The position numbers were made by a program, and so were the translations under genes. This document shows positions 1 through 9,810 of a stretch of 64,000 nt of DNA, one piece after another (the stretch's first letter is position 1; each line of letters begins with the position of its first letter). Source of the stretch: Granulosicoccus sp. Lineage in GTDB: Bacteria > Pseudomonadota > Gammaproteobacteria > Granulosicoccales > Granulosicoccaceae. The notes beneath the pieces were generated by a model. That model was not told where the DNA came from and did not search any database. It worked only from the letters and a program-made list of their open reading frames with translations. The stretch spans positions 1 to 64,000 of the forward strand of contig JALZVU010000121.1 of NCBI GenBank assembly GCA_023301795.1, given 5' to 3'.

Positions 1-1414
1 CCACCCCAGTGGCAGCATTCAATACAACGGGCAAGAGCTGATTGGCGCAGGCTCATCGGTGCTTCGAAGCGTACGCGGCAACAATATCAGCATGATATTT
101 CAGGAACCGATGACATCGCTTAACCCGCTGCACACCATCGATAAACAAATTGCTGAATCGTTGAAATTACATCGCGGCTTGAATGGCAAGGCTTTACGCC
201 ATCGCGTACTCGAACTACTGGATCTTGTTGGCATTCGCAACGCAGAATCAAGGCTGAGTGCTTATCCGCATGAGCTGTCAGGCGGGCAACGCCAACGCGT
301 CATGATTGCCATGGCCTTGGCAAACGAACCTGATTTGCTGATTGCTGATGAACCTACCACCGCGCTCGATGTAACGATACAGGCGCAAATTCTGGATCTG
401 TTAAACGAGCTGAAGAAGCGCATGAATATGGCGCTGCTATTAATCACACACGATCTTGGAATCGTCAGGAAGATGGCTGACGATGTACACGTCATGACGC
501 AAGGCGAAGTGGTTGAACACAATAAACCTGAGCCGTTGTTCACTAATCCCCAACACCACTACACACAACAACTGCTGGGTGCACAACCTAATGCTCTACC
601 CGCGCGTGAGCCCTCAACGGCTGACGCTATCCTCAACGCAACCGACATACGGGTCAGCTTCCCGGTCAAAGGCGGTGTGTTTGGCCGTGTCAAACATCAT
701 GTGCATGCCTGCGACAGGGTCAGCGTCAGTGTGGCACCTGGACGCACAGTGGGCGTGGTCGGTGAATCAGGCTCTGGTAAGACAACTTTAGCGCTGGCAC
801 TACTGAGACTGATCAAAAGCGAAGGACAGATTCTGTTTCAGGGGGAGCCGGTTCACGCCATGCAAAAACAAGCACTGCAAAAGCTACGACAATCCATGCA
901 GATCGTGTTTCAGGATCCGTACGGTAGCCTTAGTCCTCGATTGTCTATCCTACAAATTATTGCCGAAGGACTGAAAGTTCATAAACCCGGCTTAACGGTG
1001 CAAGAACGGGTAAAACTGGTTTCGCAGGTATTGGACGAGGTAGGCCTTGAGCAAAGCGCTCTACACCGTTTTCCACATGAATTCTCCGGCGGTCAACGCC
1101 AGAGAATAGCCATTGCACGCGCCATGGTGTTAAAACCTGCACTCGTGATTCTCGATGAACCCACCTCGGCTCTGGACATGTCCGTCCAGGCTCAGATTGT
1201 TGCGCTGCTGCACGATTTGCAGACACGGCATCAGCTTGCCTACCTGTTTATCAGCCATGATTTAAACGTTATCAGAGCCATGAGTGACGACATAATCGTG
1301 ATGCGTGAAGGCCGTGTGGTCGAAAGTGGCCCTGCCCATCAGATCATGGACAACCCTCAAGAGCTCTACACACAGGCCTTGATGGCGGCCGCATTTGACT
1401 TGGAAGCACGCTGA
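1..1414 (+). CDS. Peptide/oligopeptide ABC transporter, fused dual ATP-binding protein (YejF-like), 5' truncated by window edge
   Basis: Frame is open to the window start (HPSGSIQYNGQELIGAG...). C-terminal half has Walker A GESGSGKTT; both halves have LSGGQ-type signatures (LSGGQRQR, FSGGQRQR) and Walker B (LLIADEPTTALD, LVILDEPTSALD). Confidence 0.93.
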   Translation, partial: HPSGSIQYNGQELIGAGSSVLRSVRGNNISMIFQEPMTSLNPLHTIDKQIAESLKLHRGLNGKALRHRVLELLDLVGIRNAESRLSAYPHELSGGQRQRVMIAMALANEPDLLIADEPTTALDVTIQAQILDLLNELKKRMNMALLLITHDLGIVRKMADDVHVMTQGEVVEHNKPEPLFTNPQHHYTQQLLGAQPNALPAREPSTADAILNATDIRVSFPVKGGVFGRVKHHVHACDRVSVSVAPGRTVGVVGESGSGKTTLALALLRLIKSEGQILFQGEPVHAMQKQALQKLRQSMQIVFQDPYGSLSPRLSILQIIAEGLKVHKPGLTVQERVKLVSQVLDEVGLEQSALHRFPHEFSGGQRQRIAIARAMVLKPALVILDEPTSALDMSVQAQIVALLHDLQTRHQLAYLFISHDLNVIRAMSDDIIVMREGRVVESGPAHQIMDNPQELYTQALMAAAFDLEAR

Positions 1415-1548
1415 AATCGAGGATAGATACACGTGGCAAATGTGTGCAATAGTCTAATCTACTTCTACAGCCGCGGTGTTGTTGCTCAACGATTCGGGGT
1501 ACAGTGTCCAGCCTGTAACACTTCGAATTAACCAGACGCCTTACCCAC

Positions 1549-3063
1549 ATGCAGGACATTGTTCTCTCCACGCTCAACGCAAAATACATCCATGCTTCAC
1601 TGGGTCTCAGATACCTGTATGCAAACATGGGTGAGCTTCAGTCACGCACAGCAATGTGCGAATACACACTGTCGCAAAGACCAGAAGACATTGTCGAATC
1701 CCTGCTGCGCGCGGATATTAAAATCATCGGATTTGGCGTATACATCTGGAACGTGGTGCCAACCCTCGAAGTCATCCAGCTCATTAAAGTCATCCGGCCC
1801 GATATCATTGTGGTTGTCGGCGGGCCAGAGGTCAGTTACGAGGTTGACCAGCAACCTATCACCGCTCTGGCCGACTTCGTCATTCTGGGAGCTGCAGACA
1901 AGTCCTTTGCCGAACTGTGCCGGGAAATTCTGAGTGGCAAACCGCCTTCCAAGCTGGTCTCCTCATTACCCATTGATTTGGACAGTCTGGCAACGCCGTA
2001 TGCGTTTTACAGCGATGAAGACGTTGCACAGCGTGTAATCTATGTGGAAGCCTCACGTGGCTGCCCCTTCAAATGCGAATTTTGCCTCTCTTCTCTGGAC
2101 AAGACAGCCACCGCATTTGATCTCGAGAATTTTCTGGATCAGATGCAGGATCTGATTGAGCGTGGCGCAAGACAATTCAAATTTGTTGATCGAACCTTTA
2201 ATCTTAAAGCTGAAACAAGCAAACGCATACTTGAGTTTTTTCTGGAACATATCGACAAAGATTTGTTTTTACATTTCGAACTCATCCCTGATCGCCTTCC
2301 AGAGGTTCTGCTGGATCTTCTACCGCGTTTTCCTGCCAATTCGCTACAGTTTGAAATTGGCATTCAATCATTCAACCCCGAAGTGCAGAAGCGTATAAGC
2401 CGCAAACAGCAGCACGAGCGCACTTGTCACAACATGCAGTGGTTGCGTCAAAACACACAAGCCCATATTCATGCAGATCTTATCTTTGGACTGCCCGGGG
2501 AGAACCTGACAAGTTTTGGCGAAGGTTTTGATCTGCTGCATTCATTAGGGCCACAAGAAATCCAGGTAGGCATACTCAAGCGTCTACGTGGCACACCTAT
2601 TTCGCGCCATACCATCGACTACGACATGCGATACATGAGCACGCCACCTTATCGCGTATTAGCGCATAAGGACGCGGACTTTGACACCATCCAGCGTATG
2701 GTGCGTTTCGCACGCTACTGGGACCTTATAGGCAACTCCGGACGCTTCCCTGCCACCCTGCCCTTGTTGCTGGGGGACAAACCTTTTGTAAACTTCATGT
2801 TACTCAGTGATTGGTTGTTTGAAACAACCACACAAACGCATCGTATTTCACTGCCAAAACTATTTGGCTTACTACACGACCACCTTCTCCAAGTGCGCAA
2901 TGTGGAAACAACATTAGCTCATGACGCTCTGGTATCCGATTTTGCGCATAGCGGTATGAAAGGCAGACCTGTCTTTTTGAACACCAATACGTCACACGAA
3001 GAAAAACGCCTACCCTCTGCAGCAGCACGCCAACAACGTCATGCCGGTGACGCTCACGCCTGA
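1549..3063 (+). CDS. B12-binding domain-containing radical SAM protein (DUF4080-like)
   Basis: Radical SAM CxxxCxxC motif in EASRGCPFKCEFCLSS; N-terminal cobalamin-binding-like fold (IIGFGVYIWNV...VVVGGPEVSYE); HADLIFGLPGE motif. Confidence 0.88.
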   Translation: MQDIVLSTLNAKYIHASLGLRYLYANMGELQSRTAMCEYTLSQRPEDIVESLLRADIKIIGFGVYIWNVVPTLEVIQLIKVIRPDIIVVVGGPEVSYEVDQQPITALADFVILGAADKSFAELCREILSGKPPSKLVSSLPIDLDSLATPYAFYSDEDVAQRVIYVEASRGCPFKCEFCLSSLDKTATAFDLENFLDQMQDLIERGARQFKFVDRTFNLKAETSKRILEFFLEHIDKDLFLHFELIPDRLPEVLLDLLPRFPANSLQFEIGIQSFNPEVQKRISRKQQHERTCHNMQWLRQNTQAHIHADLIFGLPGENLTSFGEGFDLLHSLGPQEIQVGILKRLRGTPISRHTIDYDMRYMSTPPYRVLAHKDADFDTIQRMVRFARYWDLIGNSGRFPATLPLLLGDKPFVNFMLLSDWLFETTTQTHRISLPKLFGLLHDHLLQVRNVETTLAHDALVSDFAHSGMKGRPVFLNTNTSHEEKRLPSAAARQQRHAGDAHA

Positions 3064-3170
3064 GTGAAACTGCGTACCCATTAAGTTCCATATTATTACA
3101 AATTGTAATGATAAAAGCTGCAATATATCTCTACTGTAAAGACTCCTATTTCATAATCAGGGGACAAGCA

Positions 3171-4802
3171 ATGAGCAGAGATCTAATAACGACAGACCCG
3201 CGTGAACATCTGGTGACACAGCGGCCCAGACGTACGACCACTAGCGCGAGAACCATCGCCTTAAGTGCGACCGTGATTGCCACCATACTGTCAGCACAGC
3301 CGGGGATCGCAGGCGTAGGTGTTGATGCTTCAGCGCTCATGGAAGCTGTCACTGTAGACGGCATCAAAACCCACCTGGACGTATTTCAGGATATTGCTGA
3401 TGCTAATGACGGCGTACGCGAGGCATCGAGCAACGGGTATTTTCAATCGGTACTGTATGTCAGTGAGGCATTATCCATTGCAGGCTACGATGTCGATGTC
3501 CAGATTTTTCCTTTCACCTTTTTTGAAGATACAACGCCACCCGAATTACAGCAGATTTCACCGACGGACACCCTTTACACACCCGATGATGATGAAGGCT
3601 TTGCTTCCCTGACATACTCAGGCTCTGGTGAAGTTACAGCCACCGCCCAGGCGGTAGATGTCATGTTGCCAGCGGCCGCCGACGCAAATTCCTCAACCAG
3701 TGGCTGTGAAGCGGAAGACTTCGCTGATTTTCAAGCAGGCAATATCGCGTTGGTGCAGCGTGGCTCATGCTCATTCTTCTTGAAGGCCTTAAATGCAGAA
3801 CAAGCAGGTGCTGTAGGGGTTGTTATTTTCAATGAAGGCCAAGACGGTAGAACCTCAGCTTTTGGTGGAACGCTGGGACAAGCAGGCGTCACTATCCCTG
3901 TTGTAGGCGCAAGCTTTGAAATCGGCAATACGCTGGCAGCACAGGAGTCGGTCGTTCGTCTTAAGGTTGACGCCATTACCGAGACACGCATCAGTGGTAA
4001 CGTAATTGCTGATACCCCAATAGGTGCTGCAGAAAATACCGTTGTAGTCGGTGCTCATCTTGATTCTGTTGCTGAAGGACCTGGTATCAATGACAACGGT
4101 AGTGGTACTGCCGCTATTCTGGAAGTTGCCTTGCAAATGGGCAACATCGGGTTGCTAGATGACGAAGATACTGGCATTCGTAACCGTGTACGATTTGCAT
4201 TCTGGGGCGCCGAGGAATTAGGGCTGTTAGGTTCTGAATATTATGTCGCTACCCTACCCGATGCAGAGTTCGAACAGATCATGGCCAACCTGAACTTCGA
4301 CATGATCGGTTCGCCTAATTTTGCGCGCTTTGTCTATGACGGCGATGGTTCAGCCTCGGTACAAGGTGGACCAGAAGGTTCTGCATTTATCGAGTGGATG
4401 TTTAACGACTACTTTCAGGATGTAGGACTTGCTAACGAGCCAACCGCTTTTGACGGTCGCTCTGATTACGGTCCTTTTATAGCGGCAGGTATCCCGGCTG
4501 GGGGCTTGTTTACCGGCGCTGAAGATATAAAGACAGAGAGCCAAGCTGCCATTTACGGAGGAACCGCCGGGGAAGCTTATGATCCGTGCTACCACGAGGC
4601 CTGCGACACAAACGATAACCTCAGCCTGGAAGCACTGGACGAGATGAGCGACGCTGTTGCCTACTCGGTGAATGTTCTGGCTGTAAACCGATTACCTGTG
4701 CCAAATGCGGTTGCCACTGCGCGTAGCAATGTGTTTGTTGACGCAACAAACAGCAGTAGCGACGTCATGTTTGACTACGACGGTAAGCGTCTACAGCGCT
4801 AG
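3171..4802 (+). CDS. Secreted M28 family metallopeptidase with inserted PA domain
   Basis: ATG at 3171 preceded by GGGGA; signal-like N terminus; M28 zinc motifs VVGAHLDSVAEGPGINDNGSG and FAFWGAEELGLLGSEYY; PA domain segment IALVQRGSCSFFLKALNAEQAGAVGVVIFNE. ORF track start (3108) is probably too early. Confidence 0.88.
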   Translation: MSRDLITTDPREHLVTQRPRRTTTSARTIALSATVIATILSAQPGIAGVGVDASALMEAVTVDGIKTHLDVFQDIADANDGVREASSNGYFQSVLYVSEALSIAGYDVDVQIFPFTFFEDTTPPELQQISPTDTLYTPDDDEGFASLTYSGSGEVTATAQAVDVMLPAAADANSSTSGCEAEDFADFQAGNIALVQRGSCSFFLKALNAEQAGAVGVVIFNEGQDGRTSAFGGTLGQAGVTIPVVGASFEIGNTLAAQESVVRLKVDAITETRISGNVIADTPIGAAENTVVVGAHLDSVAEGPGINDNGSGTAAILEVALQMGNIGLLDDEDTGIRNRVRFAFWGAEELGLLGSEYYVATLPDAEFEQIMANLNFDMIGSPNFARFVYDGDGSASVQGGPEGSAFIEWMFNDYFQDVGLANEPTAFDGRSDYGPFIAAGIPAGGLFTGAEDIKTESQAAIYGGTAGEAYDPCYHEACDTNDNLSLEALDEMSDAVAYSVNVLAVNRLPVPNAVATARSNVFVDATNSSSDVMFDYDGKRLQR

Positions 4803-4927
4803 CCTGAACTACTCCTGAAATACGCAAATCTTTCACTGGAAGGATTGGGACTGGGCGTCCCCGTGATTTCATGAATAATCCAGACCCTAGGAAGTTATAG
4901 CTTTGTAGACTTTGTAGTGCTGAAACA

Positions 4928-4969
4928 GGCCGCTCTTGACATTACTGCAAGAGTGGCCCAATCATTTTT
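4928..4969 (+). terminator. Rho-independent terminator downstream of the M28 peptidase
   Basis: GGCCGCTCTTG-ACATTACTG-CAAGAGTGGCC (11-bp stem with one G:U pair, 9-nt loop) followed by CAATCATTTTT. Confidence 0.82.
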
Positions 4970-5007
4970 GGTGGATTTTATCATTAGGATCAGCACGAAA
5001 ACTCGCG

Positions 5008-6393
5008 CTAAAACGTCACCCGAGGCGTAGTCTGATCCCACTGCTGCAAACGCTCATTCACTCGGTTCTGCGGCCATTGTGAAGTGCTCGGCAATCGGCC
5101 ACGGTCGATACCGAAACTATCAATGCCGCCCCAACTAAAGCCACCTCGCGACTGCATACCTTGCGAGTTGCTCATGGCAAACATTGCCCCGCCTAGCAAC
5201 GCTAGGCCTGCAATGCTTGCCAAAGCAATCTTCACGACACTATAAGGACGTTCACCACGCACCTTACCGGTTCTACCATTGACAACAAATCGATACGTCT
5301 TGTTGCGAAACTGGAATCCTGCTGTCCATACCGGCAACAACACATGCTTAAAAGTTGTGTCACTGTGCTGCGTGGTGAGCTTGTGTATCCGTTGCTGATC
5401 ACCTCCGATCGCATGTTTGACATCTCCACGAATGACCTTGTCCATCGTGCGCTGCGCAAGGGTGAACCCTTCATCAAGATCCACCTGGTACACCTCACTG
5501 CTGAAACCTGCCAGATAGTCCTCTTTGTAAGGCTCCAGATTCTGCAGATCCCATGGCGCTAGCCAATCAGTGATTTTACGCGGTAAGGTTTTTGTTGCGC
5601 CCACCAGTACATCATCGAAGTGACGACTTGTACGGCCGCTAGCCGGATACCAGCGAATCTTCGGGACTTGGCGAGTGCGGGTCACCGTACGACCATTTTG
5701 TTGAGTCGTGTATCGTTGAGTAACGTAATACACCTCACCACGCTGCCCTCGATAGGCCGTTGCCGTATCACTGTCGTAAGTCCAGTACGGGATGTAGACA
5801 CCATTGAGCGTTGCATCACTACGCGCATATTTTTTTAGCGCTCCAGGTGCGAACCAGCGTTTGGACAACCATTGCTGATACGACGTACGAGCCGCTTCTG
5901 CGGTGACGGCAAACGGCAACAGGCCCTTTGGCTTTATCGGTTTTGTTCGGCTTGTGTCGGTGACGACATCGGTGCCACAAAAGGGACATTCACCAGCATG
6001 GATATGCGCATCAAGTTGAAAATGTGCCGCACAGTTAGGGCAGGAAATGCCTTGCTCTTCAGCCGGCAACCTCGCTGATTCTTGTAACCCACGCAATGCT
6101 CGCGCCAGGTTTATCTCTTGCAACACCACATCCGATTCTGCAATAGCATTGTGATGACCACAATACTCACAACTCAAAGAGCGGGTCCCAACAGCGTAGT
6201 TAAGGACTGCGCCACATTGCGCACACGGAAAACGTTTCTCAGTGAGCGCACGAGTTGTGGCCTCACCTACGCCACGCTCATCATCGCCCTGCCACTGATA
6301 CGCCTCAGCGTTTGCAGGTGTAGTCTGCTGCGCATCCATGCGCTCCTGAAGCTGTGCTTTAAGACGTGTCTTGAGACTATCGCTTCGTGTCAT
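5008..6393 (-). CDS. Zinc-ribbon (TFIIB-like) membrane-anchored protein, YdjG-like
   Basis: Two zinc ribbons (CAQCGAVLNY...CEYCGHHN; CPNCAAHFQ...CPFCGTDV) and a TM segment near the C terminus (IALASIAGLALLGGAMFAM). Stop/start overlap with the upstream SPFH gene (6390-6393). Confidence 0.7.
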   Translation of the reverse strand: MTRSDSLKTRLKAQLQERMDAQQTTPANAEAYQWQGDDERGVGEATTRALTEKRFPCAQCGAVLNYAVGTRSLSCEYCGHHNAIAESDVVLQEINLARALRGLQESARLPAEEQGISCPNCAAHFQLDAHIHAGECPFCGTDVVTDTSRTKPIKPKGLLPFAVTAEAARTSYQQWLSKRWFAPGALKKYARSDATLNGVYIPYWTYDSDTATAYRGQRGEVYYVTQRYTTQQNGRTVTRTRQVPKIRWYPASGRTSRHFDDVLVGATKTLPRKITDWLAPWDLQNLEPYKEDYLAGFSSEVYQVDLDEGFTLAQRTMDKVIRGDVKHAIGGDQQRIHKLTTQHSDTTFKHVLLPVWTAGFQFRNKTYRFVVNGRTGKVRGERPYSVVKIALASIAGLALLGGAMFAMSNSQGMQSRGGFSWGGIDSFGIDRGRLPSTSQWPQNRVNERLQQWDQTTPRVTF

Positions 6394-7496
6394 GAAGCAG
6401 GAATAGGTGGCGGTGAGGCAGGAGCACTGCTCAATACGCTCTTTAACGCATCAACCGTACCGGCAGGGGCCCATTCAGTCATGGATGGCGCCCATACAAG
6501 CGTCTCTGCATTGAGTGTTCCGTTGGCCGCCTGCTGCTTGAGCAAATCGGTCGTGTACGGCCCCTGCGAGGCACCATTAACCGCCACATGAAAAACATCT
6601 GAGCCACCAGGCAACGGCGGCGGCATACCAGTATTACTTGTGCCACCGATAGATTCGTTCATACGATTCGCCATGGCCAGACCAATACCCATGCCGATCC
6701 CGTCAGATGCACCACCGCCTGTATTGTTGGCTCCGGCCTCCATGGAAACCCCTGTCTGGTATTGCAGAAATCGATCTAGATTTCCGGTCATACCCATGCT
6801 GGTACGTTTGTCCAATGCTTCTGAAACGGCCGGTGGCAGAGAAATGTTCTCTACCAGAATGCGCGTCAGTTGCAGTCCATATTCTCCAAACTCAGGGGCA
6901 ATACGTCGGGTCAGAAAATCCCCCAACTGGTCATAGTTGGCTGCCATGTCCAATACAGGGATATTGGCGCTGCCGATGATAGTAGCGAAGCGTGACGTGA
7001 TCAGATTACGCAGCTGGGCGCTGATCTCATCAGTGGTGAACACGCCTTCAGTGCCTACGATTTCACGAATGAACTTGAGCGCATCAATTATCCTGACACC
7101 ATAGGTACCAAACGCCCGGATGCGCAATCCACCAAATTCACTATCGCGCAACATCAGAGGTTGTTTCGTGCCCCACTTCAAATCAACAAACCGACGGGCA
7201 TTGCAGAAATACACTTCAGCTTTAAACGGACTCTCAAAACCATGGTGCCAGTTCTGCAAGGTGGTCAGCACCGGCAAATTTTTAGTCTCTAGCTCGTAAG
7301 TGCCAGGCCCAAGCACGTCTGCGACTTCGCCTTCATTAACAAAAACCGCAAATTGTGTTTCACGAACAATCAGTTTTGCACCGTACTTTATCTCGTTGCC
7401 GTAACGCTCGAAGCGATACACCATCGTGTTGCTGGAGTCATCAGTCCACTCGATGACATCAACAAATTCACCAAATAACTTGCTGAATAATCCCAT
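6390..7496 (-). CDS. SPFH domain protein with C-terminal GYF_2 domain ('virion core protein'-like / YdjI-like)
   Basis: N-terminal SPFH-like segment (MGLFSKLFGEFVDVIEWTDDSSNTMVYRFERYGNEIKYGAKLIVRETQFAVFVNEGEVADVLGPGTYEL); C-terminal GYF_2-like FHVAVNGASQGPYTTDLLKQQAANGTLNAETLVWAPSMTEW. Confidence 0.85.
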   Translation of the reverse strand: MGLFSKLFGEFVDVIEWTDDSSNTMVYRFERYGNEIKYGAKLIVRETQFAVFVNEGEVADVLGPGTYELETKNLPVLTTLQNWHHGFESPFKAEVYFCNARRFVDLKWGTKQPLMLRDSEFGGLRIRAFGTYGVRIIDALKFIREIVGTEGVFTTDEISAQLRNLITSRFATIIGSANIPVLDMAANYDQLGDFLTRRIAPEFGEYGLQLTRILVENISLPPAVSEALDKRTSMGMTGNLDRFLQYQTGVSMEAGANNTGGGASDGIGMGIGLAMANRMNESIGGTSNTGMPPPLPGGSDVFHVAVNGASQGPYTTDLLKQQAANGTLNAETLVWAPSMTEWAPAGTVDALKSVLSSAPASPPPIPAS

Positions 7497-7499
7497 GAG

Positions 7500-8669
7500 C
7501 TAGACCCCTGCTACCGGTGCACTGTCGGCGCGCGCAGAAGCTGATTTCAACGTTGCCTTCAACTCGCTTTCCATGCTCTGCAACTGCTGCTCGGCCTCAG
7601 CCCGGCGACGCTTACCCTCATCGGCAATCTGCAAGCTCTCTTCTACCGTGGCAATCAGGTTCTCGTTGGCACGGCGCACAGCATTCACATCAAACACACC
7701 ACGTTCCAACTCTTCACGCACAGTCCTGTTTGCAGTTCGCAGATTTTCAGCGTTCTTTTCTAGCAACTCATTGGTCAAATCGCTGGCCGCCTTGACACTC
7801 TTGGCAGCTTCTGCTGAGCGGAAGATAGTGACAGCTTGCGCAAGCTGCTGACGCCACAACGGCACAGTGTTGACCAGCGTGGAGTTGATCTTGTTAACAA
7901 GCCCTTTGTCGTTTTCCTGAATAAGCCGAATACTGGGCAATCCTTGCATGGCCACCTGACGCGTCAGACGCAAATCGTGAACGCGGCGCTCCAGATCGTC
8001 TCGTCCACTTCTCACATCACGCAGCTCCTGCGCTGCGAGAACATCATCAGAGCCGGCAGCTTTTGTTTCGGCTTCCGGAATGATCACATCCTCAATGGCT
8101 TTGAGCTTTTGCTCACCGGCCAGAATGTAAGCCTCCAGATTATGAAAGTAGTCCAGATTTGCTGAGTACAGCTTGTCCAGTGATTTTATGTCTCGCAGAA
8201 GCAGCGTCTTGTGTTTTTCCAGATCATCGGTCACAACATCGACCTGCCGGCGCACACCTTCGTATTGTTGTATGAATTTGGCAACAGGACTGACACCACC
8301 AAACAACTTGCGGAACACGCGTGTGAAAAACCCAGGGCTATTGTTGGGGTCAAAATCTTCAACCTCGAAACCGCGCAACACAGACACCATATTGTTAAGG
8401 GAGGTACCGGCAGAACCCAGATCCTTGTTTTTTACACCTTCGAGCATGCTGTCTGAAATGCTTGTGAGTTCTTGCTGGGCTTTACTACCAAAGAAGATAA
8501 TGGAATTGCTATCGCCCAGATTAATTTCGTTCATCAGCTGATCAATGCGAGTTTTCTCGCTCTGATCTACCTGTTCATAGGGGACGATGTCGTGCTTCAG
8601 ATCGGGCAGTAATTCGGTGCCTGGCAGCTCTTGCGTGGCAGTGGCAACATCAACAGTAGTCTGAGCCAT
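7500..8669 (-). CDS. telA: Toxic anion resistance protein TelA/KlaA family
   Basis: Long coiled-coil protein with TelA-typical IIFFGSKAQQELTSISDSML and the C-terminal repeat region (NENLIATVEESLQIADEGKRRRAEAEQQL). Confidence 0.88.
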   Translation of the reverse strand: MAQTTVDVATATQELPGTELLPDLKHDIVPYEQVDQSEKTRIDQLMNEINLGDSNSIIFFGSKAQQELTSISDSMLEGVKNKDLGSAGTSLNNMVSVLRGFEVEDFDPNNSPGFFTRVFRKLFGGVSPVAKFIQQYEGVRRQVDVVTDDLEKHKTLLLRDIKSLDKLYSANLDYFHNLEAYILAGEQKLKAIEDVIIPEAETKAAGSDDVLAAQELRDVRSGRDDLERRVHDLRLTRQVAMQGLPSIRLIQENDKGLVNKINSTLVNTVPLWRQQLAQAVTIFRSAEAAKSVKAASDLTNELLEKNAENLRTANRTVREELERGVFDVNAVRRANENLIATVEESLQIADEGKRRRAEAEQQLQSMESELKATLKSASARADSAPVAGV

Positions 8670-8851
8670 GGGTTTTTCTCCGCGTATTGACTGGAGCGTT
8701 GCATGCGCCAGCGTATGAACTTCAATGTTAGTAAACTGGTAGATACCAGTGTGACAAGGCCAGACAACCGCCTATCGTGCTTCGCTTTTATTTCGATTCG
8801 TACAGCACACAAACTTTAATACAAGACAGTTGCCGTCAAATCCGATCAAAT

Positions 8852-9700
8852 TCAGGTAACGCCTTCTCTCTCAAGCTGCATCTGCAGCACCTCGATAGTA
8901 ACGTCCAGATCGCTCAGATTGTTTTCAGCCAGCTTCAACTGCTGCTCAGCAATAACCGTTTCAATAGTGGTTAGCACACGACGGAAATTATCCTCTAGCG
9001 CATGCTTTTCATCGGCCGTATGAGTTCGCGCATAGCCTTCAGTAACCTGTTGAGCGCCATCCAGATACACCTTGAGAAACTTACGTGCGCGACGCGCATC
9101 CGCCGGATCTTTTTCTATTGTATCGAGTATGTCTCGCGCCTCTTTCACAATGCGCCGCAGCCTGTCTTTGAATTCCAGGTTATGGATTTGCCGACTGGCC
9201 TGCTCGATACCTTCAATTCGCCCTTCCGCTTCATCCAATAGCTCGATGAGCTCCTCTGTGGTTATCCCCACCGCCGCTACTTCAGGATCCTTGCGTGCTG
9301 GATCAAAGTCGTAGTACAGATAACATCCTAATAGAACTGCTGCGGCATAGAGAACGCTCTCAATCAGTGAATGCGCGTTATTGGTTCCCAGCCAGGCGAC
9401 CAGAAACATGCCTGCCGACACCAGCCCTGCACCTAACATCCGATATTGAACTGTGCTGGCCCTGCGACGCAGTCGACGCTTGGCAGCCTCATTGTCCAGA
9501 CGGATACCCTTGCGAATGAGCGTGGCTGCGGCCATAACCGAAACGAATCCGGCCGCCTGCGCCAGTGCCTGTACGATTTGGCCATCTCTCAAAGAGAAGA
9601 AAAATGCAGGCAACAAGGGTAACGGTAATATGTAGAGCAAGAATCCGCGCCACAGTATTTTGGGCTTGGAACCGGACTCTATGCGTGTGACGGCAGCCAT
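8852..9700 (-). CDS. XpaC-like (5-bromo-4-chloroindolyl phosphate hydrolysis family) membrane protein
   Basis: Two hydrophobic N-terminal segments followed by a helical region (LLDEAEGRIEGIEQASRQIHNLEFKDRLRRIVKEARDILDTIEKDPADARRARKFLKVYLDGA); neighbour of telA. Internal ATG at about 9700 preferred over 9793. Confidence 0.7.
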   Translation of the reverse strand: MAAVTRIESGSKPKILWRGFLLYILPLPLLPAFFFSLRDGQIVQALAQAAGFVSVMAAATLIRKGIRLDNEAAKRRLRRRASTVQYRMLGAGLVSAGMFLVAWLGTNNAHSLIESVLYAAAVLLGCYLYYDFDPARKDPEVAAVGITTEELIELLDEAEGRIEGIEQASRQIHNLEFKDRLRRIVKEARDILDTIEKDPADARRARKFLKVYLDGAQQVTEGYARTHTADEKHALEDNFRRVLTTIETVIAEQQLKLAENNLSDLDVTIEVLQMQLEREGVT

Positions 9701-9810
9701 AATCAGCCCATGAAAGCCTGGCAGGACAACATCCCTACCGTTGCCAGCAGGATGAAAAAACCGATAATTCGTTGCAAAGGCTTGGGCATGCAAATTTTCT
9801 CTAATAATAT

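Noticed and set aside
957-1226. Antisense and overlapping ORFs in the six-frame track (this and many similar ones)
   Set aside because: They lie opposite well-supported genes, have low-complexity or arginine/serine-rich translations and show no recognisable domain.
2812-2830. Perfect palindrome TGGTTGTTT-G-AAACAACCA
   Set aside because: Lies inside the radical SAM coding sequence (WLFETTTQ) with no T tract; probably coincidental.
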